Assembly: GCA_030540535.1 (NCBI GenBank)
Contig: JAUNWB010000024.1
Span: 1 to 9,888, forward strand
Reading direction: 5' to 3'
DNA: 9,888 nucleotides
DNA from: Elusimicrobiales bacterium
GTDB taxonomy: Bacteria; Elusimicrobiota; Elusimicrobia; Elusimicrobiales; Elusimicrobiaceae
Shown: piece after piece, positions 1 to 7,584 of the stretch
Numbering within the stretch: position 1 is the stretch's first letter
Layout of the letters: every line of letters starts with the position of its first letter
The notes under the pieces: generated by a model
What the model was told of the DNA's origin: nothing
What the model saw: the letters and a program-made list of their open reading frames with translations, nothing else
The model's database searches: none
Position numbers and translations under genes: made by a program

Positions 1-3000
1 GAAGAAATACACGCCGGAACCGCGTTTTTCGCCACCGACCTTTCTTTCTTAAAACCGGAACCGGGGGAAAATATAACCGTTACGCTCTCCAAAGATTTGC
101 GCGATATTTACGGCAACCGCCTGGGACAGGATTATACATTTACCATGTCTAACTCCGGCTATTGCCCGGCGGTGGATTTTTCGGGTGGATTCGGCGTGCT
201 GGAAAGCTATTTGAAACCCCGCCTGCCGATTGATTTGATGAATACGCCGTCCTTGCCCGTGCAGGCCGCGCGTTTTAATAAAGAAAATTTCATCCCGTTT
301 GATACGCTTTCCACCCGCTATTGCAAACGCGCGCCGCTTTCGGAAATGACGTTCGACGGCGCTTACGAATTTAAAGACGTAAAAGACAAAAGTCTTAAAA
401 CGTTCTTTGACCTTAAAAAATTCAATCCCACCGCCAAGGACAGCATTATCTTCAGCCAAGTTTTGCTTAAAGGCAAAAACTACGGGGAAGAAGGCTGCTG
501 GGTTTCGTCCACAGACAACATTACCGACGTGGGCGTAACGTTTAAAACCTCGCCGGAGAATATCCTGCTGTGGGCCACGTCTTTGGAAACGGGCGAACCC
601 ATGCCCAACCTGGCCGTCGAACTCAGAGGCAAAGACAACAAAATTTTGTGGACGGGTTCCACCGATATGAACGGCCTCGCCCTTGCGCCGGGCTGGAAAA
701 AACTGGACGTTCCTACCGCCGACTGGGGCCAGCCGGAAATTTACGCGTTCGTATCCAGCGCGGGCGGCGATGCCGTCGTCAGCAATTTGTGGAACAACGG
801 CCTCGAACCGTGGCGTTTTAACTTAAATTACGATTATAACCCGGGCGCCGAACAAACGCGTTCCATGCTGTTTTCGGACCGCGGCGTCTACCGCCCCGGA
901 GAAACGGTGTATTTAAAAGGCGTGTCCCGCCAAATGAAGGACGGTGTATGGACGCTGCCGGACGCAGTGCGCGGCAAACTGACGGTTTCCGACTCCCGCG
1001 GCGAAACCGTGCTGACTAAAGAAGTAACCGTTTCTTCCGCCTTCGGCACGTTTGACGTTTCGTTTGATATTCCCAAAACGGCCCATACCGGCTCGTGGGA
1101 CGCGACGTTTACCCCGCAGTTAAAAGGGGATAAGGACCCGCGCTCCGCCTATTATTCTTTCCGCGTGGAAGCCGTCAAACAGGCCGAGTTTAAAGTAACG
1201 CTCCGCCCCGAAGCGGAAAATTATATCGCCGGGCAGGAAGCCAAATTCGCCGCGTCGGCGCAGTACAATTTCGGCGCGCCGCTGGCGGATTCCAAAGCGT
1301 CTTGGACGCTTCGCCGCGAAAGCGCGTGGTTTGAAGCCAAGGATTTTAAAGAGTATGACTTTTCGCCCTATTTCCTGCGTGAAAACGAATATAAAGAAAA
1401 CGGCAAACTGCTGTTAACCGCCGAGGGTAAAACGGACGCGCAGGGCGCGCTATCGTTCTCGGCGGTGATGCCTTCTACCGCCGCTCCTATCCGCGTGTAT
1501 GCGGAACTGGGCGTCCAGTCGCCCGCGCGGCAGGAACTTTTTGCCCGCACGTCCGTCATGGTGCACCCGGCGGACTTCTATCTGGGGGCGAAAGTTTTAA
1601 CGGAACACGCCGAACAAAACAAACCCGTGGAGGCCGATGTGGTGGCCGTTACGCCGCAGGGCAAACGCGTGTCCGCGTCCGTGGTAGCCAACATCCGCAA
1701 GGAACAATGGTACAGCGTACGCAAAACGGGCTTGTCCGGCCGCCTGGAATGGGTCAGCGAAAAACAAATCACCGAACTGCCCGCCCAAACCCTGGAAGTG
1801 GGGGAAAAGGGCGCAAAATTTGCGTTTACGCCCGCCGAAGCCGGCAACTATTACGTAACGCTTACGTCTTCCGACGCGTCCGGCCGCAAAGTGCTGGGCG
1901 GATTTAACGTAATGGTATACGGCGAAGGCCAGGCGTATTGGCGGCAGACGGATGACGACCTGTTGGTTTTAAAGCAGGATAAAAATTCTTATAAACCCGG
2001 CAAAAAAGCGCGTATCAGCGTGGAATCTCCGTATGAAAACGCGCTCGCGCTCGTTACCGTGGAACGCGAAGGTATTTTAGACGCGTGGACGACGGCCGTC
2101 AAAGGCGGCGCGGACTATATCGAAGTGCCGATAAAAGCGGACTATCTGCCCAATGTGTACATGGGTGTTACCCTGGTGCGCGGCCGCACGGGCGCGCCGG
2201 TGGACGCCAAAGGGCTCGATTTAGGCAAGCCGCAGGGCAAAGTCGGCTACGTCAATTTGAATGTGGAGCCCGCAAGCAAACGTATTGCCGTAACGGTTAA
2301 ACCGAATAAAGAAGCCTATCAGCCCGGCCAGGAAGTCACCTTAAAACTGACCGCCAAAGCGGGCGGAAAAGCCGTTCCCTCCGAAGTGGCGGTAATGGTG
2401 GTGGACGAAGGCATTTTGGCGTTGACGGGTTACCAAACGCCGGACCTGTTCAGCTATTTTTACGGTTCGCGCCCCGTATCCGTATTTACGATGGATAACC
2501 GCGTTTACGTGGTGGGCCAGCGCAACTTTGGCGAAAAAGGCGAAAACCGCGGCGGCGGAGGCGGCAGCGAAGCCAAACTGGGCGGTACGGATTTGAGAAA
2601 TAATTTCTCGTTTACGCCTTATTTTAACGCGGCCGTTCAAACGGATAAAAAGGGCCGCGCGGAAGTGAAATTTAAACTGCCCGACAACCTGACCAAATTC
2701 CGCATTATGGCGGTTGCCGTAACGGCGGACGAGTTCGGCGCGGGCGAGTCTTCCGTTAAAGTTTCCAAGCCCGTGATGGTTACTTCCAACCTGCCGCGCT
2801 TTGCGCGCAAAGGGGATAAATTCTCCTGCGGTGCGGTGGTGTACAATTACGAAGACAAAACAGGCGAACTGACCGTATCGGCCGCCGCCAAAGGCGCGCT
2901 TAAACTGACGGGCCCGGCGGAACAAACCGTTACCGTGCCGCTCGGCGGCGCCAAAGAAGTAACGTGGGCGTGCGAAGCCGCGGAAAACGGCGAAGCCGAA

Positions 3001-4671
3001 GTGGCGTTTGCCGTGAACGGCAAAAAATCGTCCGACGGCGTACTCGCCAAATTAACGGTTCTCCCTGTGGAGAAAAAACAGACGCTCGCCTTGTATTCGT
3101 CCACGGACGGAGAGAAAGAAGAACTTTTGGATAAGCCCGGCAACTTAAACGCGCAGGCGGATAACCAGATTACGTTCTCGCTCGCGTCCACCGCGCTTAT
3201 TAATTTGAAAGGTTCCATGGTCTATTTGATGACGTATCCGTACGACTGTTTGGAACAGCAAATGTCCAAAGCGCTCCCGGTTATTACGGGGGCGAAGCTG
3301 GTGGAAGATTTCAACCTGGGCGACGTGAAAGACCTTAAAAAACGCGCGCAGGAAATCCTGGACCGTCTGCCGGAATACCAATCCGCTTCCGGTGGTTTCG
3401 GCTACTGGAAAGAATCCCGCCCGGACCCGTACGTCACCGCGTACGCGTTGGAAGTAAACTACTTGGCCAAACGGGCCGGGTACAACGTGCAGACCAAATC
3501 GCTTGAAAAAGCCGCCAAGTGGCTGGCCGGGGCGTTTAATAAAAACACCCGCCGCGCCTATACGTATTCCGTGGCGGAAACGGAAACGGCCCGCGCGTAT
3601 ATCACCTATGTGCTGGCGTTGTACGGGGAAAACGTATCCGCTTCGTTTAGTACGCTTTACGCCAAGCGCGCTTCCCTGCCGCTTTCCGCGCAGGCATACT
3701 TGTTGAAAGCCGCGCAGGTGCTGGAACGCTCCCAGGCGCAAAAAGGCGCGCTTGCGCAGGGGCTTTTAAATAAAGCCGTCTATACGCCGCAGGCCGTGTA
3801 TTTTGACGCGTCCGAAGAAATGCCGTGGCTGCACATGGGCAGCGTCAAAACCACCGCGCTCGCGCTGGACGCGCTGTTGTTTGCCAAGCAGAATTTTGAA
3901 CAATCCTTTGAAAGCGCGTCCTGGCTCATCCGCCAGTTAAACGCGCAGGGCCACTGGAATAACACGAGCGACAACGCCGCCGTGTTCACTGCGCTCAATA
4001 CCTATTATCAGGCGAAGGAAAGCGCGGAGCCGGATTTTGCGGCCGCCGTTAAACTGGGCGCGAAAACCGCGTTTGAACAAACCTTTAAAGGCCGCTCGGC
4101 TGAAGCCAAAAACGGCTCTGTTCCGTTTGCGCAAGCGTACGGACAGGGCACGGAAACGCGCGTAACCTTTGGCAAAACGGGCGCGGGTACACTCTACTAT
4201 ACGCTCGGCCAGGTGTACGAGCCGCTTTCGTACGAAACGCCTGTAAACGCAGGTTTTGAAATTTCCCGCGAGCTGACCGCGCTCGACGGCAAACCCGTAC
4301 AAACCGTGCGCGCGGGCGAACGCTACAAAGTAACGCTGACCGTTAAAAACGCAGCCGCACGCCATTTTGTGGTGGCGGAAGACTTTGTGCCCGCCGGATT
4401 TGAAATCGTCAATTCCGCGCTGGCGACGGAATCTGCAGATATCGCCGTAACGGACAACGGTTCGGATGATTACGCCTTTGAGCGCAACGAAAAATACGAC
4501 GACCGCATCGCCGCGTTTGCCGACTATCTGCCCGCCGGAACGCATACGTATTCGTATGTGGTGTCCGCGCTTACGTCCGGCACGTTTGCGTGGCCGTGCG
4601 CGTGGGCGAGCCAAATGTACGAACCCGCCGTTTTCGGCCGCAATACGACGGAAACGCTTGTTATTAAATAA
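1..4671 (+). CDS. Bacterial alpha-2-macroglobulin (YfhM/ECAM-like), 5' end outside window
   Basis: Open from base 1 in frame 1 to the TAA at 4669-4671, about 1,556 codons; the true start, with signal peptide or lipobox, lies upstream. The family consists of large periplasmic protease traps: cleavage in a bait region triggers a conformational change, and an internal Cys-Gln thioester bonds covalently to the protease. Visible, numbered by codons in the window: macroglobulin (MG) repeats including the DRGVYRPGE motif (293-301); VMVVDEG (798-804) before the bait area; a GGGGGS stretch (851-856); the A2M core around 867-930; the thioester YDCLEQQ with Cys at codon 1083 (bases 3247-3258); a helical thioester domain with GGFGYW (from 1131); and a C-terminal MG10-like domain ending in MYEPAVFGR (1539-1547). 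About 470 residues follow the Cys, close to E. coli ECAM as I recall it, so only some 100 residues should be missing. The one-base overlap with pbpC supports the type linked to PBP1C. Confidence in family is high. Confidence 0.96.
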   Translation, partial: EEIHAGTAFFATDLSFLKPEPGENITVTLSKDLRDIYGNRLGQDYTFTMSNSGYCPAVDFSGGFGVLESYLKPRLPIDLMNTPSLPVQAARFNKENFIPFDTLSTRYCKRAPLSEMTFDGAYEFKDVKDKSLKTFFDLKKFNPTAKDSIIFSQVLLKGKNYGEEGCWVSSTDNITDVGVTFKTSPENILLWATSLETGEPMPNLAVELRGKDNKILWTGSTDMNGLALAPGWKKLDVPTADWGQPEIYAFVSSAGGDAVVSNLWNNGLEPWRFNLNYDYNPGAEQTRSMLFSDRGVYRPGETVYLKGVSRQMKDGVWTLPDAVRGKLTVSDSRGETVLTKEVTVSSAFGTFDVSFDIPKTAHTGSWDATFTPQLKGDKDPRSAYYSFRVEAVKQAEFKVTLRPEAENYIAGQEAKFAASAQYNFGAPLADSKASWTLRRESAWFEAKDFKEYDFSPYFLRENEYKENGKLLLTAEGKTDAQGALSFSAVMPSTAAPIRVYAELGVQSPARQELFARTSVMVHPADFYLGAKVLTEHAEQNKPVEADVVAVTPQGKRVSASVVANIRKEQWYSVRKTGLSGRLEWVSEKQITELPAQTLEVGEKGAKFAFTPAEAGNYYVTLTSSDASGRKVLGGFNVMVYGEGQAYWRQTDDDLLVLKQDKNSYKPGKKARISVESPYENALALVTVEREGILDAWTTAVKGGADYIEVPIKADYLPNVYMGVTLVRGRTGAPVDAKGLDLGKPQGKVGYVNLNVEPASKRIAVTVKPNKEAYQPGQEVTLKLTAKAGGKAVPSEVAVMVVDEGILALTGYQTPDLFSYFYGSRPVSVFTMDNRVYVVGQRNFGEKGENRGGGGGSEAKLGGTDLRNNFSFTPYFNAAVQTDKKGRAEVKFKLPDNLTKFRIMAVAVTADEFGAGESSVKVSKPVMVTSNLPRFARKGDKFSCGAVVYNYEDKTGELTVSAAAKGALKLTGPAEQTVTVPLGGAKEVTWACEAAENGEAEVAFAVNGKKSSDGVLAKLTVLPVEKKQTLALYSSTDGEKEELLDKPGNLNAQADNQITFSLASTALINLKGSMVYLMTYPYDCLEQQMSKALPVITGAKLVEDFNLGDVKDLKKRAQEILDRLPEYQSASGGFGYWKESRPDPYVTAYALEVNYLAKRAGYNVQTKSLEKAAKWLAGAFNKNTRRAYTYSVAETETARAYITYVLALYGENVSASFSTLYAKRASLPLSAQAYLLKAAQVLERSQAQKGALAQGLLNKAVYTPQAVYFDASEEMPWLHMGSVKTTALALDALLFAKQNFEQSFESASWLIRQLNAQGHWNNTSDNAAVFTALNTYYQAKESAEPDFAAAVKLGAKTAFEQTFKGRSAEAKNGSVPFAQAYGQGTETRVTFGKTGAGTLYYTLGQVYEPLSYETPVNAGFEISRELTALDGKPVQTVRAGERYKVTLTVKNAAARHFVVAEDFVPAGFEIVNSALATESADIAVTDNGSDDYAFERNEKYDDRIAAFADYLPAGTHTYSYVVSALTSGTFAWPCAWASQMYEPAVFGRNTTETLVIK

Positions 4672-6782
4672 TGCGTAAGTCGGGACGGAAATTTATTATA
4701 ACGCTTCTCCTCTGCCTGGTTATCGGCGGGGGGGAAGCGTTTTCGTTAACGCCGTCCAAACAAATTTACGACCGCCGCGGCGCGTCCGTGCGCGGTTTTT
4801 TGTCGGAAAACGAAACGTATTACCGCCCCGTTACCCTGTCCGAAATTTCCCCGTGGCTGATTGCGGCCGCCGTGGCGGCGGAGGATAAACGCTTCTTTTC
4901 GCATGCGGGGGTGGATGCAAAAGCCGTTTTGCGCGCCGCGTGGCAGAACGCTTCGGGCGGGCGCGTGGTGTCCGGCGCGTCTACCATTACCCAGCAGCTT
5001 GTGCGCGCGGTGGAGCCGCGGCCCAAAACGCTGTGGGGCAAAGCGGGCGAAGCGTGGGACGCGCTTATTTTGGAGCGCAAACTTTCCAAAGAAGAAATTT
5101 TAAACGAATACTTTAACCTCTTGGAACTGGGCAATTTAACCCAGGGGGCGGAGGCCGCGTCGCAATTTTATTTTGGGGTAAACGCGGCGGATTTGTCTTT
5201 GGCGCAGGCCGCGTTTTTGGCGGGGCTTGCCAAATCGCCCACCTATTATAACCCGTTAAAACATTTTCCCCGCGCGCAAAAACGCCAAAAATACGTTTTA
5301 AAGCGCATGCTGGACGAAGGCTTCATCGATAAAGAAATGTACGAGTTGGCCGTCAGCGAGCCTGTGGAACTGCGCGCGCAGGCGCGTCCGTTTGACGCAC
5401 CGCATTTTACGCGGCTGTTAAAACCGCTTATCCCGGAAGGCGCGTCGGACGTAACGTCCACGCTGGACCGGGAACTCCAGCTGTATGCCGAGGGGCTTAT
5501 TAAAAATTACGTTTCCCGCATGAAGGACGAAAACGTCACCAACGCTGCCGTGGTGGTGCTGGAAAACGCGACGGGCGCGGTGCTGGCGTATGTGGGGTCG
5601 GCCGATTTTTATAACGAAATCCACCATGGACAGGTGGACGGTGCGCGCGCTTTACGCCAGCCGGGGTCGGCCTTGAAACCGTTTGCGTATGCGCTGGCGT
5701 TTGGAAAGGGGCTTTTGACGCCCGCTTCTTTACTGTCGGACGAAGATACGTTTTTTGAAGGCGGTTTCCGCCCGCGCAATTACGACGAAAGTTTCCACGG
5801 GCTCGTTTCCGCCCGCTCCGCGCTGGCCAGTTCGTATAACATTCCCGCCGTCAAAGCGGCCGAAAAAACGGGCGCGCCCGCGCTCCTGTCGTTATTGCGT
5901 TCGTTGGGCCTTACCACGTTAAATAAACCCGCTGATTTTTACGGCCTCGGCCTTGCCTTGGGCAACGGCGAGGTGCGGCTGTTGGATTTAACCAATGCGT
6001 ACGCCACGTTGGCGCGCGGCGGCGTATACCGCCCGGTGGTGTTGGCTTTATCTCCCAGCCTTATACTGCCCGGCAAAGAGGGGCGCGTGTTAGACGAAAA
6101 TACCGCCTATTTGGTGACGGATATTTTAAAGGACAACAACGCCCGCGCGCCTGCGTTCGGCCTCAATTCGCCGCTGTCCGTTCCGTTCGAACTGGCCGCC
6201 AAAACGGGGACGTCCAAAGATTATAAAGATAATTTTACGCTGGCCTACACGCCGCGTTGGACAATCGGCGTGTGGGTGGGGAATTTTGACGCGTCCCCCA
6301 TGCAAAAAGTGTCCGGCATAACGGGGGCGGGGCCGATTATGCACGATTTGGCTGTTTATTTAAACGAAAAATATCCCTCCGCCCCGTTCAAAACGCCGTC
6401 CGGCATTACGCGCGCGCTGGCATGTACCCAAAGCGGCCTGTTGGCCGGGCCTGCGTGCAAACATACCAAAGAAGAAGTCTTTTTGACGGATAAAATGCCC
6501 GCCCTGTGCGACGGAAAACACATTTTGGCCGCTCCTGCCCTGCAAATTGTTTCTCCCGCGCCCGGCGACGTGTTCAAGTGGGACCCTTCCCTTCCCGCCG
6601 CTTCCCAGCAAATTAAATTTTCGGCCGTTTGCGCGGCGAATGTCTGCCGGTGGACGCTGGACGGCAAAGCCTTATCTTCCCGCTCCTGCGAAACGTGGTG
6701 GCCTCTTGCCGTCGGAAAGCACAGCCTGGCCGTAACGTGTGGGGGCGGAACGCAAGAAGTGCGTTTTGAGGTTTTACCGTAA
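4671..6782 (+). CDS. pbpC: Penicillin-binding protein 1C, bifunctional peptidoglycan synthase
   Basis: A 703-residue class A penicillin-binding protein that polymerises lipid II (GT51 domain) and crosslinks stem peptides (transpeptidase domain) on the periplasmic face of the inner membrane. A hydrophobic N-terminal segment (about 8-20) is the anchor. GT51 motifs: AAEDKRFFSHAG with the catalytic Glu71, GASTITQQ (102-109), and RKLSKEEILNEYFN (136-149). Transpeptidase motifs: SALK with the acyl-Ser333 and Lys336, SYN (388-390), and KTGTS (511-515). The C-terminal 80 residues match the BiPBP_C domain specific to PBP1C and contain four cysteines (654, 659, 673, 690). All catalytic residues are present. 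The ATG shares its A with the stop codon of the alpha-2-macroglobulin (TAATG) and has no clear Shine-Dalgarno, so translation probably depends on coupling. A pbpC beside an alpha-2-macroglobulin gene is a recurrent bacterial arrangement. Length is slightly below that of the E. coli protein (about 770). Confidence 0.96.
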   Translation: MRKSGRKFIITLLLCLVIGGGEAFSLTPSKQIYDRRGASVRGFLSENETYYRPVTLSEISPWLIAAAVAAEDKRFFSHAGVDAKAVLRAAWQNASGGRVVSGASTITQQLVRAVEPRPKTLWGKAGEAWDALILERKLSKEEILNEYFNLLELGNLTQGAEAASQFYFGVNAADLSLAQAAFLAGLAKSPTYYNPLKHFPRAQKRQKYVLKRMLDEGFIDKEMYELAVSEPVELRAQARPFDAPHFTRLLKPLIPEGASDVTSTLDRELQLYAEGLIKNYVSRMKDENVTNAAVVVLENATGAVLAYVGSADFYNEIHHGQVDGARALRQPGSALKPFAYALAFGKGLLTPASLLSDEDTFFEGGFRPRNYDESFHGLVSARSALASSYNIPAVKAAEKTGAPALLSLLRSLGLTTLNKPADFYGLGLALGNGEVRLLDLTNAYATLARGGVYRPVVLALSPSLILPGKEGRVLDENTAYLVTDILKDNNARAPAFGLNSPLSVPFELAAKTGTSKDYKDNFTLAYTPRWTIGVWVGNFDASPMQKVSGITGAGPIMHDLAVYLNEKYPSAPFKTPSGITRALACTQSGLLAGPACKHTKEEVFLTDKMPALCDGKHILAAPALQIVSPAPGDVFKWDPSLPAASQQIKFSAVCAANVCRWTLDGKALSSRSCETWWPLAVGKHSLAVTCGGGTQEVRFEVLP

Positions 6783-6803
6783 TAAAAATTTGCCAATGTT
6801 GCT

Positions 6804-6846
6804 AAAAACGGACCAAGCCAACAGGGCTTGACCCGTTTTTTTTTTT
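6804..6846 (+). terminator. Rho-independent terminator of the alpha-2-macroglobulin/pbpC operon
   Basis: The 5' arm at 6804-6819 (AAAAACGG, two unpaired bases, CAAGCC) pairs with the 3' arm at 6825-6840 (GGCTTG, two unpaired bases, CCGTTTTT) around a five-base loop, AACAG. Eleven consecutive T residues follow at 6836-6846. The hairpin begins 21 bases after the pbpC stop codon. It closes the two-gene operon and implies that the pilin gene downstream has its own promoter. Confidence 0.9.
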
Positions 6847-6875
6847 GATAAACTGGGGATACATCCAATAACGCT

Positions 6876-6954
6876 GTCATCCCGTAAGGTTGTAATACGG
6901 GATCTGTTGTTTTCAATAAGGAAGAGATTCCGTATAGAGACCTTACGGAATGAC
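6876..6954. repeat. REP/BIME-like pair of inverted hairpin units
   Basis: Two 30-base units lie in opposite orientation with a 19-base spacer: unit A at 6876-6905 and unit B at 6925-6954. Reverse-complemented, unit B matches unit A at 24 or 25 of 30 positions; most differences fall in the loop. Each unit is a hairpin with a perfect 8-bp stem and a nine-base loop: ATCCCGTA (6879-6886) with TACGGGAT (6896-6903), and ATTCCGTA (6927-6934) with TACGGAAT (6944-6951). The only stem difference is a C-G pair in A (6881/6901) that is a T-A pair in B (6929/6949). Each unit keeps GTC outside one arm and CT outside the other. This resembles bacterial REP sequences, often paired as BIMEs and mobilised by RAYT-type transposases. 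Whether it recurs elsewhere in the genome cannot be seen here. Confidence 0.7.
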
Positions 6955-6964
6955 ACTTATAGCT

Positions 6965-6970
6965 AGGAGA
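6965..6970 (+). promoter_or_regulatory. Ribosome binding site of the prepilin gene
   Basis: AGGAGA lies just before the ATG at 6977, with a gap of about 6-7 bases. It decides the start: an in-frame ATG at 6950 sits inside the second repeat unit, has no such site, and would bury the prepilin leader peptide. Confidence 0.8.
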
Positions 6971-6976
6971 AACAAT

Positions 6977-7519
6977 ATGAAAGGCTTTACGCTTATTGAG
7001 TTATTAGTTGTCGTCTTAATCATCGGCATTTTATCCGCTGTCGCGTTGCCGCAGTACCAAAAAGTCGTGGAAAAATCCCGTGCGGCGCAGCCGCTTGCCT
7101 TGTTGAAATCTTTTGCGCAGGCCCAGCAAACATATTATTTGGCTAATGGCTCGTATGCCACCGGGTTTGACCAGCTGGATGTGGAACTTCCCTGGACCGG
7201 GAGAGAAACCTGGCGGGCGGGGGATTGGACCGTAAAAGATACACGTTCCAACGGGGATTGGAGTCTGCAGTTATATGACGATAATGATATGTCCGCCATT
7301 TATATGGGGCGTTTAACGGGAGCCTATAAAGGGGCCGGTTGGGTGTATTTGATACAACGCGCTTCTGAGCCTTCTTTACGTCCCACCCTGTACTGTGCCG
7401 AACGGATAGGGCTTGGTCTTGTATTTGGCAGGCCTGCCGGAGATTATTGTCAACGAGTCTTTTCAGCACCCCGTAAAACATGGACTGACAATGTGGGCAC
7501 TGCTTTGTACGCCTTATAG
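6977..7519 (+). CDS. Type IV prepilin-like protein (N-terminal methylation motif)
   Basis: A 180-residue secreted pilin or pseudopilin. The very short leader MKG ends in Gly3, and the motif G^FTLIELLVVV gives the mature Phe1 and Glu5 expected for PilD-type cleavage and N-methylation. It is followed by an unbroken hydrophobic helix (to about residue 24) and an amphipathic alpha1 extension with QYQKVVEKSRAAQ. The globular domain is rich in Tyr, Trp and Asp. Two cysteines only, Cys140 and Cys158, near the C-terminus, probably form the disulfide-closed D-region loop. No pilus assembly genes (ATPase, PilC, PilD, secretin) are adjacent, and terminators lie on both sides, so it is a single-gene unit. 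Base composition looks less GC-rich than in its neighbours. It could be a major pilin, a minor pilin or a type II secretion pseudopilin; the sequence does not decide this. Its own promoter was not found with confidence. Confidence 0.93.
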   Translation: MKGFTLIELLVVVLIIGILSAVALPQYQKVVEKSRAAQPLALLKSFAQAQQTYYLANGSYATGFDQLDVELPWTGRETWRAGDWTVKDTRSNGDWSLQLYDDNDMSAIYMGRLTGAYKGAGWVYLIQRASEPSLRPTLYCAERIGLGLVFGRPAGDYCQRVFSAPRKTWTDNVGTALYAL

Positions 7520-7533
7520 TGTGTGTTTATGTG

Positions 7534-7570
7534 AAAACAGCCTCTTTCGTAATGAAAGAGGCTGTTTTTT
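7534..7570. terminator. Terminator between convergent prepilin and aldolase genes
   Basis: A perfect 15-bp stem, AAAACAGCCTCTTTC (7534-7548) with its complement at 7554-7568, encloses the loop GTAAT. Six T residues (7565-7570) end it on the plus strand. On the minus strand the stem is followed by only four T residues, so it is a strong terminator for the pilin transcript and a plausible, weaker one for the aldolase transcript, whose stop codon lies 14 bases away. Confidence 0.92.
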
Positions 7571-7584
7571 GTCAGATTGTAAAC

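Noticed and set aside
97..99. TTG as the start of the alpha-2-macroglobulin gene
   Set aside because: The frame is open from base 1 and already encodes sequence in the style of the protein before this codon; there is no ribosome binding site or signal peptide. The gene simply enters from outside the window.
2341..4614. Minus-strand open frames of 194-225 codons at 2341-2925, 3145-3741 and 3937-4614
   Set aside because: All are antisense to the continuous macroglobulin frame, with Arg/Phe/Gly-rich compositions and no recognisable domain; they are by-products of codon bias.
6910..6938. Possible pilin promoter TTTTCA - 17 bases - TATAGA
   Set aside because: Both boxes are only 4 of 6 to consensus and the -10 falls inside a repeat unit; not strong enough to list as a feature.
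6876..6954. CRISPR-like repeats or a bidirectional terminator
   Set aside because: There are only two units, in inverted orientation, with one 19-base spacer and no T-run after either stem; this fits a REP-like pair, not a CRISPR array or an intrinsic terminator.
6356..6956. Minus-strand 186-codon frame over the pbpC 3' end and intergenic region
   Set aside because: It spans the pbpC terminator and the repeat units and lacks domain features; it is not credible as a gene.
6950..6976. ATG at 6950 as the pilin start
   Set aside because: It lies in the inverted repeat, lacks a Shine-Dalgarno and would put nine residues before the MKG leader. The ATG at 6977 has AGGAGA at proper spacing and gives a canonical prepilin leader.
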